Source: Stenotrophomonas sp. SAU14A_NAIMI4_8 (GTDB lineage: Bacteria > Pseudomonadota > Gammaproteobacteria > Xanthomonadales > Xanthomonadaceae). Taken from it: a DNA stretch of 64,000 nt. Position 1 is the first letter of the stretch; the number at the start of each line of letters is the position of its first letter. The translations under genes were made by a program, and so were the position numbers. The stretch spans positions 2,397,680 through 2,461,679 of the forward strand of contig NZ_CP025999.1 in assembly GCF_003086695.1 (NCBI RefSeq), given 5' to 3'. The notes beneath the pieces were generated by a model. It was not told the DNA's origin. It was given only the letters and a program-made list of their open reading frames with translations, and did not search any database. Shown here one piece after another: positions 10,360-18,131 of this stretch.

Positions 10360-10680
10360 TCACGCGCCAGGCTGCGCCGGCGCGACCAGAAGCTGCACCT
10401 GCAGCGTGCTGCCATCGTCCAGGTACAGCACCTGCTGCACCGGCACCGAACCCGCGTCCGCCAGCGGCTGCACGATCGCGCGCGGCAGCACCAGCCGACA
10501 GAACGTGCCGCCATCCAGCAGCACCGGCTGTTCGCCTGCGTGCAGCGACAGCGCAAGGCCCCAGCCTTCCACGCCGCCGAAGCGGGTCATGTTCTCCACC
10601 GTTTCCCCGCCCAGCAGCACCTGCAGTTCGGCGGGCTCCAGGCACAGGCGCAGCGATTGCTGCTGCAGTTCTACTTTCAT
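10360..10680 (-). CDS. DUF7009-like protein (106 aa)
   Basis: The product begins MKVELQQQSLRLCLEPAEL and continues with an ETVENMTRFGG segment and a late LYLDDGSTLQVQLLV segment. This pattern (short N-terminal beta strand, SLRLRL-type repeat, TRFGG, then a C-terminal strand) matches what I recall of DUF7009 proteins, small soluble proteins of unknown function in Proteobacteria. No signal peptide, membrane segment or catalytic motif is visible. The start at 10680 is chosen because an AGGTG ribosome-binding site precedes it and upstream in-frame residues are low-complexity. Whether it is co-transcribed with the monooxygenase upstream (88-base gap) is unclear. Confidence 0.7.
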   Translation of the reverse strand: MKVELQQQSLRLCLEPAELQVLLGGETVENMTRFGGVEGWGLALSLHAGEQPVLLDGGTFCRLVLPRAIVQPLADAGSVPVQQVLYLDDGSTLQVQLLVAPAQPGA

Positions 10681-10768
10681 GCGGGCACCTGGGCGGGGCT
10701 GTACGCAGACATCATGATTCAAGGCCGGAACGATCGTGGGCGTGCATGGTACTGCCAACGCCCCTGCG

Positions 10769-12259
10769 TCAGCGCGCCGGCATGCAGGCATCGAATCGGG
10801 CGAGCACGCGCTCCACCTCGGCCGCCGCACCCAGCGCGCATGCGTAGCCATCGGGTCGGATCAGCAGCCAATGGCCTTGGGCAAGGTCCAGCGCCGCGGC
10901 AACGTCGCCGTGCACGTCCCGCCATTCGCCCTGGGCGCCCAGCACATGCACCTGCAGCCCGGCACGCGGCACAACGCTGTGCCGGTCCGTGGCGTGGCCC
11001 AGCAGCGTCCAATGGGTGCCGCGCAGCAGATCGAACAGCCGTGCCGGCTGACCGCCCGCGCCCTGCAGCCGCGCATCCGGGACGCGATCGCCGGGAAGCA
11101 CCTTGGTGATGCTCGCCTCCGCCGGTAGGGTCAGTGGCGAGCTGCGGTACTGCAGATCCAGCTGCTGCACCTCGCGCCCGCGCCGGTGGTCCCCTTGCTG
11201 TGCGCGCTCCAGCAGGCTCGTGGCAAGGCCCAGCATGGCGGCGGCTATCGGCCGGCGCTCCTGCTCGTAGCTGTCCAGCAGCACAGGCGGCGCGCCGCGC
11301 AGCACCGCTGCCAGCTTCCACCCCAGGTTGTAGGCATCCTGCACGCTGGTGTTCAAGCCCTGCCCGCCGGTGGGCGGATGGGTGTGGGCCGCGTCGCCCA
11401 CCAACAGCACATTGCCGCTGCGGTAGCAGTCGGCAAGCCGCGCATTCATCTGGTAGGCCGATGCCCAGTGCACCTGCTGCACCACGATGTCATCGCGCCC
11501 CGAGCGCAGCTGCACCATCGCCTGCAGCCCCGCGGCGGACAAGTCCACCTCGCCTTCCAGCGGTACCGGTGCCTGCAGTTGGAACAACGCCGTTCCCATC
11601 AGCGGGCACAGCATCAGCCGTTGCTGCGGGTCGTGCTCGTTGAAGGTGTGCCAGGCATCGCGCGGCAGGCCCTGAAGGCTGATATCGGCAACCACCCCGC
11701 GCACGCCCAGCGTTTTGCCAGGGAATCCGATCTGCAGGACCCGGCGCACCGTGCTGCGGCCGCCATCGGCGCCGACCAGATAGCGCGCGCGCAGCGCCTG
11801 CGGGCCCACCGGGGTATCCAGCTGCAGCGTGACCCCGTCAGCGTCCTGCTCGAAGTCGCGCAGCACATGGGCAAACGCCACGTGGTGGCCCAGTTCGGCC
11901 AGGCGTGCGCGCAGCACCTGCTCGGTGGCGAACTGCGGGACCATCAACGGCACGCCATAGGGCTCGGCTACGGTCGCACGGGATGCCTCCAGCATCACTG
12001 CATCGGTGCTGCTGCCGTCCGGGTGATGCGTGCGGGTTGGCGGGTAGGCACCGCCGACGGCAAACAGGCGGTTGACCACGCCCATGTCTTCAAAGATCTC
12101 CAGGCTGCGCGGTTGGATGCCCTTGCCGCGCGAGCCCTGGAAGGGCGCTTCGCGCTGCTCGATCACGCGTATGGCAACGCCGCGCCTGGCCAGTTCAATG
12201 GCCAGGGCCAGGCCTGCGGCACCTGCGCCACAGATGAGTACTTCAGTTGACGCCTTCAT
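10769..12259 (-). CDS. FAD-dependent aromatic-ring-type monooxygenase
   Basis: Group A flavoprotein hydroxylase of the PHBH/UbiH fold, about 496 aa. Visible motifs are the N-terminal Rossmann GxGxxG in ICGAGAAGLALAIELAR, the mid-protein YLVGADGGRSTVRR (DG motif binding FAD and NADPH), and LLVGDAAHTHPPTGGQGLN (GD motif). The C-terminal third looks like the thioredoxin-like domain of phenol or 3-HPP hydroxylases. The substrate cannot be told; aromatic catabolites or antibiotics such as rifampicin or tetracycline are hydroxylated by relatives. It is divergent from a MarR regulator. I prefer the ATG at 12259, because the alternative at 12274 lies inside the palindromic operator. Confidence 0.88.
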   Translation of the reverse strand: MKASTEVLICGAGAAGLALAIELARRGVAIRVIEQREAPFQGSRGKGIQPRSLEIFEDMGVVNRLFAVGGAYPPTRTHHPDGSSTDAVMLEASRATVAEPYGVPLMVPQFATEQVLRARLAELGHHVAFAHVLRDFEQDADGVTLQLDTPVGPQALRARYLVGADGGRSTVRRVLQIGFPGKTLGVRGVVADISLQGLPRDAWHTFNEHDPQQRLMLCPLMGTALFQLQAPVPLEGEVDLSAAGLQAMVQLRSGRDDIVVQQVHWASAYQMNARLADCYRSGNVLLVGDAAHTHPPTGGQGLNTSVQDAYNLGWKLAAVLRGAPPVLLDSYEQERRPIAAAMLGLATSLLERAQQGDHRRGREVQQLDLQYRSSPLTLPAEASITKVLPGDRVPDARLQGAGGQPARLFDLLRGTHWTLLGHATDRHSVVPRAGLQVHVLGAQGEWRDVHGDVAAALDLAQGHWLLIRPDGYACALGAAAEVERVLARFDACMPAR

Positions 12260-12269
12260 TTCGACCACC

Positions 12270-12344
12270 CACATATATGTGTAGGATGCACATATTTCAG
12301 GAGCAGCCTATGCCCACCCAAAAGCGCGTGCAAGATACACATAT
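12270..12344. promoter_or_regulatory. Divergent operator region with repeated CACATAT motifs
   Basis: A perfect 12-base palindrome CACATATATGTG lies at 12270-12281, and two further direct CACATAT half-motifs lie at 12289-12295 and 12338-12344. They sit between the FAD monooxygenase (minus) and the MarR gene (plus), the last one inside the first codons of marR. MarR dimers usually bind such AT-rich palindromes and repress both themselves and a divergent target, so autorepression plus control of the monooxygenase is the likely arrangement. Confidence 0.65.
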
Positions 12345-12789
12345 CTCGGCGGACCTGAAGTCGCTGCACCTGTCCATGCTGGGCATCGTGAGCGTGATGA
12401 ACCGCCCGGCCAACGACCTGCGACTCATCAAGGAAGCCGGCATCACCCTGGACCCGGCCCTGTTTCGCCTGATGGTGGTGATTGAACGGGTCGGGCCGAT
12501 TGGCGTTGTCGAACTGGCCGACCGGCTGGGCCGCGACTACACCACCATCAGCCGCCAGGTGGCCAAGCTGGTGGCCAAGGAGCTGGTGACCCGCCAGGGC
12601 AACCCCGCCGACCGGCGCATGCGCGAGGCGGTGATCGCGCCGAAGGGCAAGGCGATGACCGACCACCTGGATGCAGCGCGTGCGCGCATCGCGGCCGGCA
12701 TTTTCGCCACGTGGCAGCCGCAGGACGTCAAGGACCTGGTGCGCCTGATGGCGAAGTTCTCTGCAGCACTCGAATCGATGGCGCCCTGA
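12310..12789 (+). CDS. MarR-family transcriptional regulator
   Basis: The 159-aa protein has a winged helix-turn-helix in the middle: GPIGVVELADRLGRDYTTISRQVAKLVAKELVTR followed by the wing NPADRRMREAVIAPKG, where the DxR of MarR proteins is present. N- and C-terminal helices would form the dimer interface and the ligand pocket. The start at 12310 (MPTQKRVQ) follows a CAGGAG ribosome-binding site at 12298-12303. The divergent FAD monooxygenase is the likely target, induced when a small aromatic or drug ligand releases the repressor; the ligand itself is not evident. Confidence 0.9.
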   Translation: MPTQKRVQDTHISADLKSLHLSMLGIVSVMNRPANDLRLIKEAGITLDPALFRLMVVIERVGPIGVVELADRLGRDYTTISRQVAKLVAKELVTRQGNPADRRMREAVIAPKGKAMTDHLDAARARIAAGIFATWQPQDVKDLVRLMAKFSAALESMAP

Positions 12790-12837
12790 CCTGCACCCGC
12801 GCAGGCCCTGCCAACGGCTGCTTGTCGCCTCCAATGT

Positions 12838-12851
12838 GATGTTATAACATC
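12838..12851. promoter_or_regulatory. Zur-like palindrome upstream of the TonB-dependent receptor
   Basis: GATGTTATAACATC is a perfect 14-base palindrome placed 23 bases before the receptor start codon. The ATGTTATA / TATAACAT half-sites are the core of Zur boxes in Proteobacteria, although here the two halves overlap more tightly than in the E. coli znu operator. Zur with zinc would repress the receptor. Confidence 0.6.
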
Positions 12852-12874
12852 CCGCCTCTTTTTCAGGGGGATGT

Positions 12875-15205
12875 ATGCGTCGTCACGTTCTTGCCGTTGC
12901 TGTACTGCTTGCTGTCCATGGCGCCTGCGCCGCCGAAAACACCACGCTGCCCACGCTGGATGTCCGCGCCGATCGCCTTTCCAAGGTTGATTCGGTGGTG
13001 GTCGTCGAAAACACCGATGCGCCCAACCGCACCCTGGGCGAGATGCTGGAACACGTGTCGGGCGTGCAGAGCAGCGCGTTCGGGCCCAATGCTGGCGCGC
13101 CGGTCATCCGCAGCCTGGGCGGCAACCGCGTGCAGCTGCTCGAAGACGGCCATTCGATCCTCGGCATGAATGCGATCAGCGGCAACATCAACGTGCCGTT
13201 CGACCCGCTGTTCGTGAAGCAGGTAACGGTGAACAAGTCCGCGGACAGCGTGCGCTACGGCGGCAATGCCATCGGCGGCAGCGTGAACGTCGATACCGGG
13301 CTCATCTCGCGGCAGATGGAAACCAAGGACCAGGAAATGGAACTGCTGCTGCGCCAGGGCTTCAATGCCGCCGATGCGCAGGGTTTCCGCATGAACTTCA
13401 ACAACCAGCGGAATGTGTCCACCAACCTGCAGATGTCGGTGCAGCGCATCTCCCACTACGACATTCCCGGCAACAGCAAGGCCAGCGTGTGCGACAGCCA
13501 GCTGTTTCCTGCCGCTGGTGGTGTGAACAGCGCACTGGCCGACGCCTGCCAGAAGGAAGCGCGCGTGCAGCGGGTCTACAACAAGGCCTCGCAACCCTTC
13601 ATCGACCAGTTCATGACCGAGAACCCCGACTGGGCGGACGGTGATTTCTCCTTCTTCACCAACCAGCCCACATCCGTGTGGATGGGCAAGACCTACGTCA
13701 ACCCGGCCAACCCGCAGTACGTGCAGGGCACGCCGTCGTACGTGCAGCAGCAGATCAACCGCGATGTCACGCCGAACTACTCCGGCACACTGGGCAACAG
13801 CTACTTCCGCAATACCCATCTTGCCGCGGGCTCGACCTACTTCTTTGATCGCGGCTACGTGGCCGCCAGCATCGACAGCAAGGACAGCGAATACGGCGTA
13901 CCGGGCTTCTCGATGGAGAACCTGTCCTTCGGCTCGGACTACAGCCAGGGCCGCCCGGTGGGCGTGAAGCTGCAGCAGGACACCTACACGGTGCTGGCCA
14001 ACGTGCGCGAGCCGCTGCCGCTGTTGGACAGCGCCGAAGTGAATCTGTCCAAGCTCAGCAGCACCGCAGGCGAATACCTGGGCGCCAGCAAGGCCAACCA
14101 GTACGCCTTTGACACCTACCAGGGCGAGCTTGTCCTGAACCATCGCCGCGTAGGTGCGTTGACCGGCCAGCTGGGCACCAGCTACCAGTCCCGTTCCATT
14201 ACCGGCAGTGGCCCGCAACGCTACCTGCCCGACGTGGATACGCAGGCAAAAGCGCTGTTCGTGAAGGAGACCCTGACCCTGCCGTGGGCCACCTTCGATG
14301 CTGGCTACCGGCACGAGAAGATCGATCACGAAATCCAGGTCAGCCGCTTCCAGAGCGGCCGCAACTCCCCCAATGGCAGCTTGAAAGACCGCGATTTCAA
14401 TCTGGAAAGCTACAGCGCCGGTGGCTACTTCACGCTCGGCAAGTGGTTCGCGGCAACCCTGCGCTACGCCGATTCACAGCGCGCCCCCGACGTGAACGAG
14501 CTCTACGCCAGCAACGCGCACTACTCCACCATGACCCAGGAGGAAGGGAACCAGGCGCTGAAACCCGAGCGCGCCAAGACCCTGGAGTTCACGCTGGCCT
14601 TCAGCAATGCGGGCTTCGACGCCACGGCCACCGCGTATGAGATGAAGTACGAGAACTATCTCTACCTGGGCTATTCCGGCCTGCAGACTGCCAACCGCTT
14701 GCCGCTGAAATACTGGAAGCAGACTGACACCACGGTGAAGGGCTTTGAGGTGGATGTGTCGCAGGCACTGGAACTGGGGCGTTACGGCAGCCTGCAGCTG
14801 TCGGCGTTCTCCGATCTGGTGAAAAACAAGGCCGACCACCCCGACTCACTGCGCGCCCACAACGATGGCCAGTACCTGCCCAACATGCCCACCAACCGCT
14901 ACGGTGCGAACGTGGCCTGGCAGCGCGGCGGCTGGAAGGCACACCTGTCCGGCACCTACTACGACACCCAGCAGTACCTGGGCCGGAACGTGAGCGAGGA
15001 AATCCCACTGCCTGCCTTCACCCTGGTCGATATGCAGGTCAGCTATGCCTTCCCGATCCGCAATGCGTATGTGTCGGCGCTGGAGGTCTTCGTCAACGGC
15101 AGCAACCTGCTGGACGAAGAGGCGCGACCGCACAACTCGCCGCTGAAGTACATCGCCCCCTTGCCGGGGCGCGGCTTCCAGATCGGGCTGAACGTGAAGC
15201 TGTAA
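12875..15205 (+). CDS. TonB-dependent outer-membrane receptor, ZnuD-like (probable zinc uptake)
   Basis: The 776-aa precursor has a signal peptide (MRRHVLAVAVLLAVHGACAA), a TonB-box-like TLDVRADR, a plug domain (LGEMLEHVSGVQSSAFGPNAG with APVIRSLGGNRVQLLEDG, then SVRYGGNAIGGSVNV), and a long beta-barrel ending in RGFQIGLNVKL with a terminal hydrophobic residue. The plug motif A-PVIRxLxGxRV-LxxG and the DSKDSEYGVPG strand resemble the ZnuD group of zinc receptors, and the Zur-like palindrome supports zinc. Two Cys about 26 residues apart lie in an extracellular loop region. A good AGGGGG ribosome-binding site precedes 12875. Other metallophores remain possible substrates. Confidence 0.85.
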   Translation: MRRHVLAVAVLLAVHGACAAENTTLPTLDVRADRLSKVDSVVVVENTDAPNRTLGEMLEHVSGVQSSAFGPNAGAPVIRSLGGNRVQLLEDGHSILGMNAISGNINVPFDPLFVKQVTVNKSADSVRYGGNAIGGSVNVDTGLISRQMETKDQEMELLLRQGFNAADAQGFRMNFNNQRNVSTNLQMSVQRISHYDIPGNSKASVCDSQLFPAAGGVNSALADACQKEARVQRVYNKASQPFIDQFMTENPDWADGDFSFFTNQPTSVWMGKTYVNPANPQYVQGTPSYVQQQINRDVTPNYSGTLGNSYFRNTHLAAGSTYFFDRGYVAASIDSKDSEYGVPGFSMENLSFGSDYSQGRPVGVKLQQDTYTVLANVREPLPLLDSAEVNLSKLSSTAGEYLGASKANQYAFDTYQGELVLNHRRVGALTGQLGTSYQSRSITGSGPQRYLPDVDTQAKALFVKETLTLPWATFDAGYRHEKIDHEIQVSRFQSGRNSPNGSLKDRDFNLESYSAGGYFTLGKWFAATLRYADSQRAPDVNELYASNAHYSTMTQEEGNQALKPERAKTLEFTLAFSNAGFDATATAYEMKYENYLYLGYSGLQTANRLPLKYWKQTDTTVKGFEVDVSQALELGRYGSLQLSAFSDLVKNKADHPDSLRAHNDGQYLPNMPTNRYGANVAWQRGGWKAHLSGTYYDTQQYLGRNVSEEIPLPAFTLVDMQVSYAFPIRNAYVSALEVFVNGSNLLDEEARPHNSPLKYIAPLPGRGFQIGLNVKL

Positions 15206-15224
15206 GGGCGGCAGCAAGGTGTAC

Positions 15225-15668
15225 ATGCCATCCAGGCCGCACGTGTTGCTGCACGGGGCGGCCGCAGGTTACTTCGTGGCCGTGCTCTGCGCGGCCTGGC
15301 TGCCGCAGCTGATGCCGGGCAACCTGCCCCACGCCCTCTGGGCCACAAGCGGCACCGGGCTGCGTGGCCTGTGCACACCGCTGGTGTGTGCAGGCGTGGT
15401 CGCCCAGCTCTGCCGCGGACTGTCGCTTGGGCAGGCGCCAGTGGCGCCGGTACTGGCCAGCGCTGGCGCCGCGTTGCTGCTGTGGGCGCAGTTGCCTGCC
15501 GATGCCAGCAGCCTGCCACTGGCACGGCTGCTGGCGGCGTCGGCGGGTGTCAGCCTGCTGCTGGTGGCGCAGCACATGCGCTGCGCCACCCCGGCAGGGT
15601 CTACCGCGCTCAGTTTTCCTGGTAGTCGCGCTCGTCGTACTCACCCGGCACGGTGCAGGTCAGCGTAA
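15225..15668 (+). CDS. Small hydrophobic membrane protein, function unknown
   Basis: This frame encodes about 147 residues with four hydrophobic stretches (AAAGYFVAVLCAAWLPQL, GLCTPLVCAGVVAQL, PVLASAGAALLLWA, LLAASAGVSLLLVAQ), consistent with a four-helix inner-membrane protein. It begins 19 bases after the receptor stop, with AAGG just upstream; a GTG at 15219 is an alternative start. The last ~20 codons are charged, non-hydrophobic and overlap the convergent secreted-protein gene by 59 bases, which lowers confidence in the annotated C terminus. Position suggests co-expression with the receptor under the Zur-like site. I do not recognise a family. Confidence 0.5.
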   Translation: MPSRPHVLLHGAAAGYFVAVLCAAWLPQLMPGNLPHALWATSGTGLRGLCTPLVCAGVVAQLCRGLSLGQAPVAPVLASAGAALLLWAQLPADASSLPLARLLAASAGVSLLLVAQHMRCATPAGSTALSFPGSRARRTHPARCRSA

Positions 15669-16101
15669 CCGGGCTGCCCTCGCTCACCATCAGCGAACCC
15701 AGCTTGGTCTCGCGGCCACCGCCGGCATCCAGCTTGGCCGCCTTGCGCACGGCGGCAACGCTGGCGCCCAGTTCGGCAGTGTAGCTCTGGCCCATGCCAT
15801 CGCTATCGTCGATATAGGCGGTGATTTCCTTCACCGGCAGACCATACAGAGTGAACCCGGCGGCCGGGGTGATCGGCTTCAGGCTGCCGTCTTCTTCGCG
15901 CGGCAGCGCCTTCCAGGCGGCGTTGTTGGTATCGGGGGCGGCGCGGCATTCCAGCGCGGCCTGCAGCGACGGCGCAATGGCCTGCCACTGGCTGGCGTTC
16001 AAGGCGTGGGCGGCCGGTGCAGCGGCGGCGACAGCCAGCAGCGGGGCCAGCAGCTTCAGGCGCGTGCGGCGTGCACGCGACAAGGAGGGAGTTACGTTCA
16101 T
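15610..16101 (-). CDS. Exported protein of unknown function (163 aa)
   Basis: An arginine-rich N region followed by LKLLAPLLAVAAAAPAAHA forms a clear Sec signal peptide with cleavage after the second AHA. The mature part (about 128 aa) has two cysteines (LECRAAP and LTCTVPG) that could form a disulfide, and no recognised catalytic motif. It ends in the acidic, polar DERDYQEN. It is a single-gene unit: its 3' end overlaps the convergent membrane-protein frame, and 91 bases separate its start from the next minus-strand gene. Homologues in related genomes are annotated only as hypothetical, as far as I know. Confidence 0.75.
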   Translation of the reverse strand: MNVTPSLSRARRTRLKLLAPLLAVAAAAPAAHALNASQWQAIAPSLQAALECRAAPDTNNAAWKALPREEDGSLKPITPAAGFTLYGLPVKEITAYIDDSDGMGQSYTAELGASVAAVRKAAKLDAGGGRETKLGSLMVSEGSPVTLTCTVPGEYDERDYQEN

Positions 16102-16192
16102 TACCTACATTCCATTTGCAGTGGGGTTCCTTGCCGCTGGCACTGCGGATGCAGGCGCCAACGGCGAAGGAATTCTACGCCTCCACGTGCAC

Positions 16193-17017
16193 TCAGACGT
16201 AGGCAAATGCGGCCAGATCGGCGTTCAGGCGATCCCGATGGGTGACCGGGAAACCGTGCGACGCGCCCTCGTACACCACCAGGGTGGCATTGGGCAGGAT
16301 CTCGACGGCGCGACGCGCGGTGGTGTCCAGCGGCACGATGTCATCGCCGCTGCCGTGCACCACCAGCGTCGGCAGCGTGATCGATGCCATTTCTGCGCGG
16401 AAGTCAGTGCCCCAGAACTGGTCGACGCAGGCAAGCTGCGCATGCAGCGCGCCGCTCATGCCCTGCTGCCAGAACGCCATCTGCCAGCCCGCGTTATGCG
16501 GCACGTCACCCTGGCCCATGGCGAAGAACGCTGTCGGGAAGTCCAGGTACAGCTGTGAACGATTGTCCAGCACGGCCTGCTTCACCCCGTCGGCCACCGC
16601 CTTCGGTACGCCTTCGGGATGGCCGTCGATGGCGCCCATCAGCGGTGTGATGGCACCCAGAAGAACCAGCTTGGCAACGCGATCGGTACCGTGCCGGGTG
16701 ACATAGCGCACCACTTCACCGCCGCCCATTGAGTGTCCCACCAGTACCGCATCGCGCAGGTCCAGGGCCTGCATCACCGCCGCCAGATCATCGGCGAAGG
16801 TGTCCATGTCATAGCCGCCGGGCGGCTGGTCCGAGCGCCCATGCCCGCGGCGGTCATACGCCACCACACGGAAGCCGGCGTCGGCCAGGAACTGCATCTG
16901 CGGGTCCCAGGCATCGCTGTTCAACGGCCAGCCGTGCGAGAGCACGATCGGGCGGCCACTGCCGATATCGCGGTAGAAGATCTGGGTGCCATCCTGGGCA
17001 GCAACGAAATTGGTCAT
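16193..17017 (-). CDS. Alpha/beta hydrolase, non-haem haloperoxidase/perhydrolase type
   Basis: A 274-aa alpha/beta hydrolase with the oxyanion motif LSHGWPLNSDAWD, the nucleophile elbow VGHSMGGGEV (Ser96), TLVVHGSGDDIVPLD supplying the acid, and GASHGFPVTH supplying the catalytic His. The HGWPL and MFxAxxxG-type signatures are those of aryl-esterase/perhydrolase proteins formerly called cofactor-free haloperoxidases. The start at 17017 (MTNFVAAQDGTQIFYRD) matches the family. It is the last gene of the MFS-hydrolase-MBL-hydrolase run, 32 bases after the MBL gene. The physiological substrate, an ester or lactone, is unknown. Confidence 0.9.
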   Translation of the reverse strand: MTNFVAAQDGTQIFYRDIGSGRPIVLSHGWPLNSDAWDPQMQFLADAGFRVVAYDRRGHGRSDQPPGGYDMDTFADDLAAVMQALDLRDAVLVGHSMGGGEVVRYVTRHGTDRVAKLVLLGAITPLMGAIDGHPEGVPKAVADGVKQAVLDNRSQLYLDFPTAFFAMGQGDVPHNAGWQMAFWQQGMSGALHAQLACVDQFWGTDFRAEMASITLPTLVVHGSGDDIVPLDTTARRAVEILPNATLVVYEGASHGFPVTHRDRLNADLAAFAYV

Positions 17018-17049
17018 GTCGGATCCTGTATGCAGTTGGGGGAAGTGGT

Positions 17050-18033
17050 TCAACGATTGAGCGTGTAGTTCGCCGGCACCCAGCGGTACTGGTACGGCGC
17101 GCCTTCGGCGATATGGCCGATGCCGGGGAAGGAGATGTGCGCCGCGGCGATCCACCAGCCACTGGCCACCGCCTGCTGGTACAAGGCATCGCGCGAAGCA
17201 ATGGCCTGGGTGCTCTGCCAGTCGTAGCGGATGGCGACCTGCGGGTCGTCGAACTGCACCGCCGCCACATGCACGGTGTCACCCCAGAACAGCATGGCCT
17301 GATCGGCATCGTGCAGCAGGTAAACACTGTGGCCGGGGGTGTGGCCGGGGGCTGGCAGGGCGCGCAGCCCCGGCAGCAGGTCCTGGCCTGCCGGTTCGAA
17401 GGTCTGCACGCGGCCGGCCGCACGATACGGCGCCAGCACGCTCTGCGCGGCGGCGAAGAACGGACGCTGCAGCGGCCCCACCTGGTCCTGGTTGCGGCTG
17501 TTGGTCCAGAAGTCGAACTCGCGTTTGGCCACATGCACCGTGGCATTGGGGAACACTGCCTTGCCATCACGCAGCAGGCCGCCGGCATGGTCTTCATGCA
17601 GGTGGGTGATGAAGATGTCATCCACATCGGCCGGGCTATGCCCCGATGCCCGCAGCGCCGCCACCAGGCCGCCACCCTCGGCGCCGTACAGATCGCCGGC
17701 GCCGGTATCGACCAGCATCACCCGGTCGCCCTGCTCGATCAGGAAGGCGTTGATCATGCCTTCCACCGGTGCCTTCAGGTACTGCTGGGCCAGCAGCCGA
17801 TCCACTTCACCGGGACGCGCGCCCAGCAGCAACTGGTCCACGGGGAACAGATGCGTGCCGTCCAGCAGCGCGGTCACCTGGAACGTGCCCAGCTGCATGC
17901 GGTAGAAGCCCGGTGCCTGCTGCGGCTGCTGCACGGCCGCCGCAGCGGGTTCGGCCGCCATGCCAGCCATCGGCAGCGCCGAGGCAGCGGCCAGCAACAG
18001 TGCGGCCGCGAGTGTGTGTGTCTTGTGCATCAT
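17050..18033 (-). CDS. Secreted metallo-beta-lactamase-fold hydrolase
   Basis: The precursor (327 aa) has a signal peptide (HKTHTLAAALLLAAASALP, cleavage near GMAAEP), so the enzyme is periplasmic. The metal-binding motif THLHEDHAGG (HxHxDH) is intact, with the later ligands in APGHTPGHSVYLL and the Asp in LFWGDTVH. A mature N-terminal APGFYRMQLGTFQVTALLDG is typical of the MBL subgroup that includes quorum-quenching lactonases and methyl-parathion-hydrolase-like enzymes; it is not a class B beta-lactamase signature. A CAGGA ribosome-binding site precedes ATGATG at 18033. It lies between two alpha/beta hydrolases in the same operon. Confidence 0.88.
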   Translation of the reverse strand: MMHKTHTLAAALLLAAASALPMAGMAAEPAAAAVQQPQQAPGFYRMQLGTFQVTALLDGTHLFPVDQLLLGARPGEVDRLLAQQYLKAPVEGMINAFLIEQGDRVMLVDTGAGDLYGAEGGGLVAALRASGHSPADVDDIFITHLHEDHAGGLLRDGKAVFPNATVHVAKREFDFWTNSRNQDQVGPLQRPFFAAAQSVLAPYRAAGRVQTFEPAGQDLLPGLRALPAPGHTPGHSVYLLHDADQAMLFWGDTVHVAAVQFDDPQVAIRYDWQSTQAIASRDALYQQAVASGWWIAAAHISFPGIGHIAEGAPYQYRWVPANYTLNR

Positions 18034-18131
18034 TGCATTCCTGCGTGTGTTGAACGAAAAGGCCGATGGGCCCGGAGATAGTTGGCGGTGTACTGCACCG
18101 TGTGCAGCCGCGTTTTCAACAGCGCTGTCCA

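Noticed and set aside
10230-10847. Several plus-strand ORFs between 10230 and 11110
   Set aside because: Composition is Arg/Ala/Pro-rich without any motif. They are antisense shadows of the DUF7009-like and monooxygenase genes.
12863-14329. A 488-residue minus-strand ORF opposite the TonB receptor
   Set aside because: His/Val/Gly-rich translation with no family features, precisely opposite a well-supported receptor.
17050-18033. A metallo-beta-lactamase resistance gene
   Set aside because: The HxHxDH site is shared by the whole superfamily. The N-terminal region and spacing fit lactonase/hydrolase relatives rather than class B beta-lactamases such as L1.
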